This document shows, in pieces, positions 60,843 through 64,000 of a DNA stretch of 64,000 nucleotides. Under the pieces are notes generated by a model. The model made no database searches. It saw only the letters and a program-made list of their open reading frames with translations, and had not been told where the DNA came from. The position numbers and the translations under genes were made by a program. Source of the DNA: Liolophura sinensis (lineage: Eukaryota > Mollusca > Polyplacophora > Chitonida > Chitonidae); contig NC_088306.1 in NCBI RefSeq assembly GCF_032854445.1, forward strand, positions 14,257,386 to 14,321,385, in the 5' to 3' direction. Positions within the stretch are counted from its first letter, which is position 1. Each line of letters opens with the position of its first letter.

Positions 60843-60990
60843 AACAGCCGCTATTTTGAAGATCATTGATAAATGACCTGGCTTAAAGCCGCAGCCGTGC
60901 ATGCTAGCAGGAACTGGGATTTGAACACCACAACTCAATGGTAAGGGACGGATGTACTGTATCGCCACATCGACGCTTTATACAAGTAAG
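60843..60990 (-). repeat. SINE-D copy with tRNA-like head
   Basis: On the minus strand: TCCCTGGCTTACTTGTATAA (A-box region), GTGGTGTTCAAATCCCAG (B box) and GCGGCTTTAAGCCAGGTCAT. The last motif recurs in the copies at 27.4 and 41.9 kb. Confidence 0.5.
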
Positions 60991-62040
60991 CCAGGGAGGC
61001 ACCCTATTAGCAATAATTAAATATCACCACTTGCTTTGTACAAATATTCTTAGTTAAATATTTAAAAATATATAAAGTATTATGCGTCTTGTCTCGAGTC
61101 GTGTAGCCAAATCCCACAGTGTAACGGAAACAAAGTATAGTCAAATGAGAATGAAATTCTCAAGAAACTGTAACCTATTCGCTCTCCCTCCCGAAGCCTT
61201 ATCGGGGAAATCACGATATTAAGTAGGGTAACACACTATCGTTATCTTACGCTACAAATGTTAATCATGCTGTATTTGCCGGCCGGGAAGACCCATAGCG
61301 ACAGTATGTCCAGGAGTCAACCGCATGCTTAACCTTATTAGTGGACAGATGCTGCTACAAGGTGTAACAGTGGGAAGAGCAATGGTATGTTTCCGAAGTA
61401 AATGAGCAGTGGTAATATGTGGCCAGAAGGCGTTGTAAATTGTAGTGGGATGAATTAGGTACGTTGCTGAAGTGAGTCAGTAAGGTGTCATTAAATATAA
61501 GTATAAAGACTACATAGAGAGGCTGTGAGCTGCACGCTCTGTTTCACGCTAATATCCACGAAATGAATCATAAGAGTATTAATATGACAAATATTTACGG
61601 TATTTGTTGCCTAATTATCTTATCTGACCTCATTGCAAACGCACGCACACAGCTACAGGTACTATAACGTCTATCGGTAAGCTATGTTCAGCCGTCAGCC
61701 AAACTAAGGAAACAAAGAAATTATTAGTCATGGTTAATGATACGTTTATATCATATACATGTCTCTGCACGTGGGTGAGCGTGGGTGGACAAATGGTCGA
61801 AAGTGAGGGGTATCATTTTGGTCGTCTTAGTAACGATATATTCACACCAAACAGATGGTGATAAATACAAAATCAATAAGGTCAAGGAGAAATGACTCAG
61901 GTGCAGGCCTCAGGACGCTGGTAAACTACAAGAACATCGATTCTAATCAATTTACTTCTGATGTGTGAATATATTACGCAAATGGCTGCAGTTGACCACC
62001 ATAGTCCTCGGTCAAACCATATAATTCGTCGTCTGTCAGA

Positions 62041-62116
62041 GTTCCTCACACCATAACGCTGGCGGATGTCGTTTAAGTGAAACATTCTTGAGTAAAATAC
62101 CAATCGAATAAATTAT
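62041..62116 (+). repeat. SINE-A tail fragment
   Basis: TCCTCACACCATAACGCTGG, GTTTAAGTGAAACATTCTTG and ACCAATCGAATAAATT are a diverged SINE-A 3' end. Confidence 0.6.
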
Positions 62117-62383
62117 AATTCGTCAGAAAAGCTAAGAGATTGCGTGCATGTGTTATGGTGTTAACCTATGTGCGATCTCTGTGCTGGAAGCGTATCAATC
62201 TAATAGCAACGCGCATGCCTGGTGAAACCACAGAAATGTGACCATAAGAATAACAAATAAGAATGCTTATTTTGTTACCTAATTCGAATCAAGTAATGGT
62301 GCTAGGGAGCGTGTAATATGCCACTATTTGTGCATTTACATGAACAGTTAGAATAAAACTCTCACTGAGGCAAATTGACAATA

Positions 62384-62655
62384 TAATTGAGACGTGCGTC
62401 ATAAAGAGGAAAACCGGAGCAGCGACGACAGTGTGATAGCTGGCAAATGGTCACACGTAGCAAGTGAAATATAGCCTCTTGTCAATTTACACCAGTCAGG
62501 GTTTTATTCTAACTGTTCATGTAAATGCATAATTAGTAACAAATACACGTGCCCTACCACCATGGCTTAAACAGAATTAGGCAAAAAAATGCAGTGATGT
62601 TAATTGCAATTTATTAGACGTCACTGCTCTAGAATCACTCAAAATGCTGTGCTGT
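62384..62655 (+). repeat. R2 repeat, near-complete copy
   Basis: GAGCAGCGACGACAGTGTGA -type head through TTTTATTCTAACTGTTCATG to GCAATTTATTAGACGTCACT and AGAATCACTCAAA, colinear with 1186-1455. It defines an R2 length of about 270 bp. No TSD or terminal inverted repeat was seen. Confidence 0.75.
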
Positions 62656-62755
62656 TATTACACTTAAACACACAGTAACATTAAAATAAGGTAAAGGGAC
62701 CTGGCCGCACCGATTCTTAATCCACCAGCAGAATCCTGGTTTATGCAGGAAAACA

Positions 62756-62896
62756 ATATAATTAAGACGAACTGCATACAGAGAAAAAGTAGGGAAGGGA
62801 CGACAGTGTGAGGGCTGTATTTCACTGGTTACATTTACCAACTATCACGCTGTCATCGCTGTTGTGATTTTACTCTCTATGCTGTGCGTCTTTTAT
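62756..62896. repeat. Two R2 heads in inverted orientation
   Basis: The left piece (about 62771-62815, plus) has CATACAGAGAAAAAGTAGGG and GACGACAGTGTGAGGGCTG. The right piece (about 62815-62896) is the R2 head on the minus strand: CACTGGTTACATTTACCAAC, ATCACGCTGTCATCGCTGTT and TTACTCTCTATGCTGTGCGTC minus its last base. Together they form an imperfect palindrome. Confidence 0.6.
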
Positions 62897-63304
62897 GCGC
62901 TGTATGCCCCAAGCAACCGGTCAAATACTCTCTTTGATGTCAATGGAAGTATATGCATCTCTTTTGAGCGACCACTGTCGATTCAACTAACATATGCTTA
63001 CCGCGCAAAACCAAACAAGTTATTCATCAATTCGCCATTCTTCTCTTTTTCTGGTGTGTTTTGGACCACTAATCTACTATATTCTCTATTATTAAACAAC
63101 TAAAGAAGTAATTACAGTGAAAGAAAGGGAACGATTGTGAGCAACACTACGATGCAAATATACGTGCATAATTAATAAGCATTATATACAGACTTCTGCT
63201 TGTCTCTGTGCGCAGAATTATGCGGAAATGTCAATATGAACCGTCTACTCCTAATATACTCAACCCGGAAAACAGGTCATGGCCCGTTGTTTTGATTCAT
63301 ATAG

Positions 63305-63575
63305 GTCACCATAGACGTGGTTTCGGTTCCAGTCTCGGACAGGGAATTTTCACGGTTCCCTTGCTTTTTTTAATTGATTTAGGGTTCTTGGTTGAGAGAA
63401 ACTGAAAACGGAGCTCTAGTGTGATTCTGCAGTTACAGGTGGAAAAGTTCCCCAGTAGCTTGCCATAGCTTGGCCGTTTTACTACAGGCACTAAGGTTTC
63501 CTTCATCTATAGATCTGACTGCCATTTTATAGGTGAAAATCGAGGGTGAGACGTTAAACAATCAAACAAATTCGG
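63305..63575 (+). repeat. SINE-C copy
   Basis: GTGGTTTCGGTTCCAGTCTC (B-box region), GACAGGGAATTTTCACGG, GGTGGAAAAGTTCCCCAGTA, GCTTGCCATAGCTTGGC and a tail CTGACTGCCATTTTATAGGT match SINE-C at 27655-28005 in order. Confidence 0.6.
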
Positions 63576-64000
63576 GAATGAATATTGTCAGTTATCGAGG
63601 TGTAACACTTAGCAATACAAACTATATATCTGGCCTGTAAAGGCAAAGAAAACACTAAAATAAGTATACATTAGATGAAAGACCAATAAAAACTGTCCAG
63701 GAAAATAGCTGACTTGATATTTTAGAAATTTTCTAACCGAGTAAAACGGTTTTAAAATATCAGATTCTACGGTTGTCTGTTGTGACCCAGAGAGCATCAT
63801 TGACGTCACATCCATTCTTTTGACGTGAAATATTTTATTCCAAAATCAAATCGGCGAATGCATTCATAGATCCATTTGTATATGTAGTTTTGCGCGTGTT
63901 AAATTGTAAAAAAACTTATGTGACGTTACTGGTCCTAATGTGGTCAGAAAAGACCACCATAGAGTAAAATGTCATCTCATATGTACTTCATTTTAATGTT

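Larger units (their letters stand above)
60991..64000. other. Non-coding interval at the right end
   Basis: Outside the SINE and R2 pieces already listed, the sequence is AT-rich and shows only frames under 80 codons. Confidence 0.4.

Overview
This window looks like AT-rich nuclear DNA from a lophotrochozoan animal, most likely a mollusc. The basis is one animal-type PTB-domain gene, several tRNA-derived SINE families with the A/B-box heads and AAATAAAT-type tails I associate with molluscan genomes, abundant minisatellites, and long (TA)n microsatellites. I cannot name the species. Nothing looks bacterial or viral, and there is no operon structure or CRISPR array.

Only one protein-coding gene is convincing: an intronless FAM43-family adaptor gene at 32420-33487 (+), near the centre. 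It lies in a locally GC-richer block (about 31.8-33.6 kb) flanked on both sides by about 30 kb with no other recognisable gene. A short uORF, a CTCF-like motif 0.6 kb downstream and a possible poly(A) signal are candidate regulatory features.

The flanks are made of repeats. (1) SINE-A, tRNA-derived, about 270 bp, in about 13 copies or pieces; 43.6-44.9 kb holds two near-complete ones. (2) SINE-B, tRNA-derived, with two copies bounded by clear target-site duplications at 16.0-16.4 and 54.1-54.4 kb, the second nested in an older repeat. (3) Two further tRNA-headed families, SINE-C and SINE-D. (4) Two interspersed families I could not classify, called R1 and R2. (5) A 450-bp fold-back element at 39.8-40.2 kb. 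(6) Minisatellites with periods of 31 bp (0.8-1.2 kb), 25 bp (7.3-7.7 kb), 38 bp with a 114-bp higher-order unit (22.7-23.5 kb), 22 bp (24.8 kb), 54 bp (47.1-47.4 kb), about 60-75 bp (57.3 kb) and a degenerate array at 50.5 kb. (7) Four (TA)n tracts at 27.0, 35.2, 46.1 and 49.5 kb.

Most longer open frames, including the 379-residue minus-strand frame at 22.4-23.5 kb, are by-products of repeat units without stop codons and are not called as genes. The remaining intervals are AT-rich with no recognised coding content. Family relationships were judged by eye, so repeat boundaries are approximate. The window gives no evidence for a new multi-gene system. The most unusual items are the fold-back element, the 114-bp higher-order minisatellite, the nested SINEs with intact duplications, and the strand-biased R2 family.
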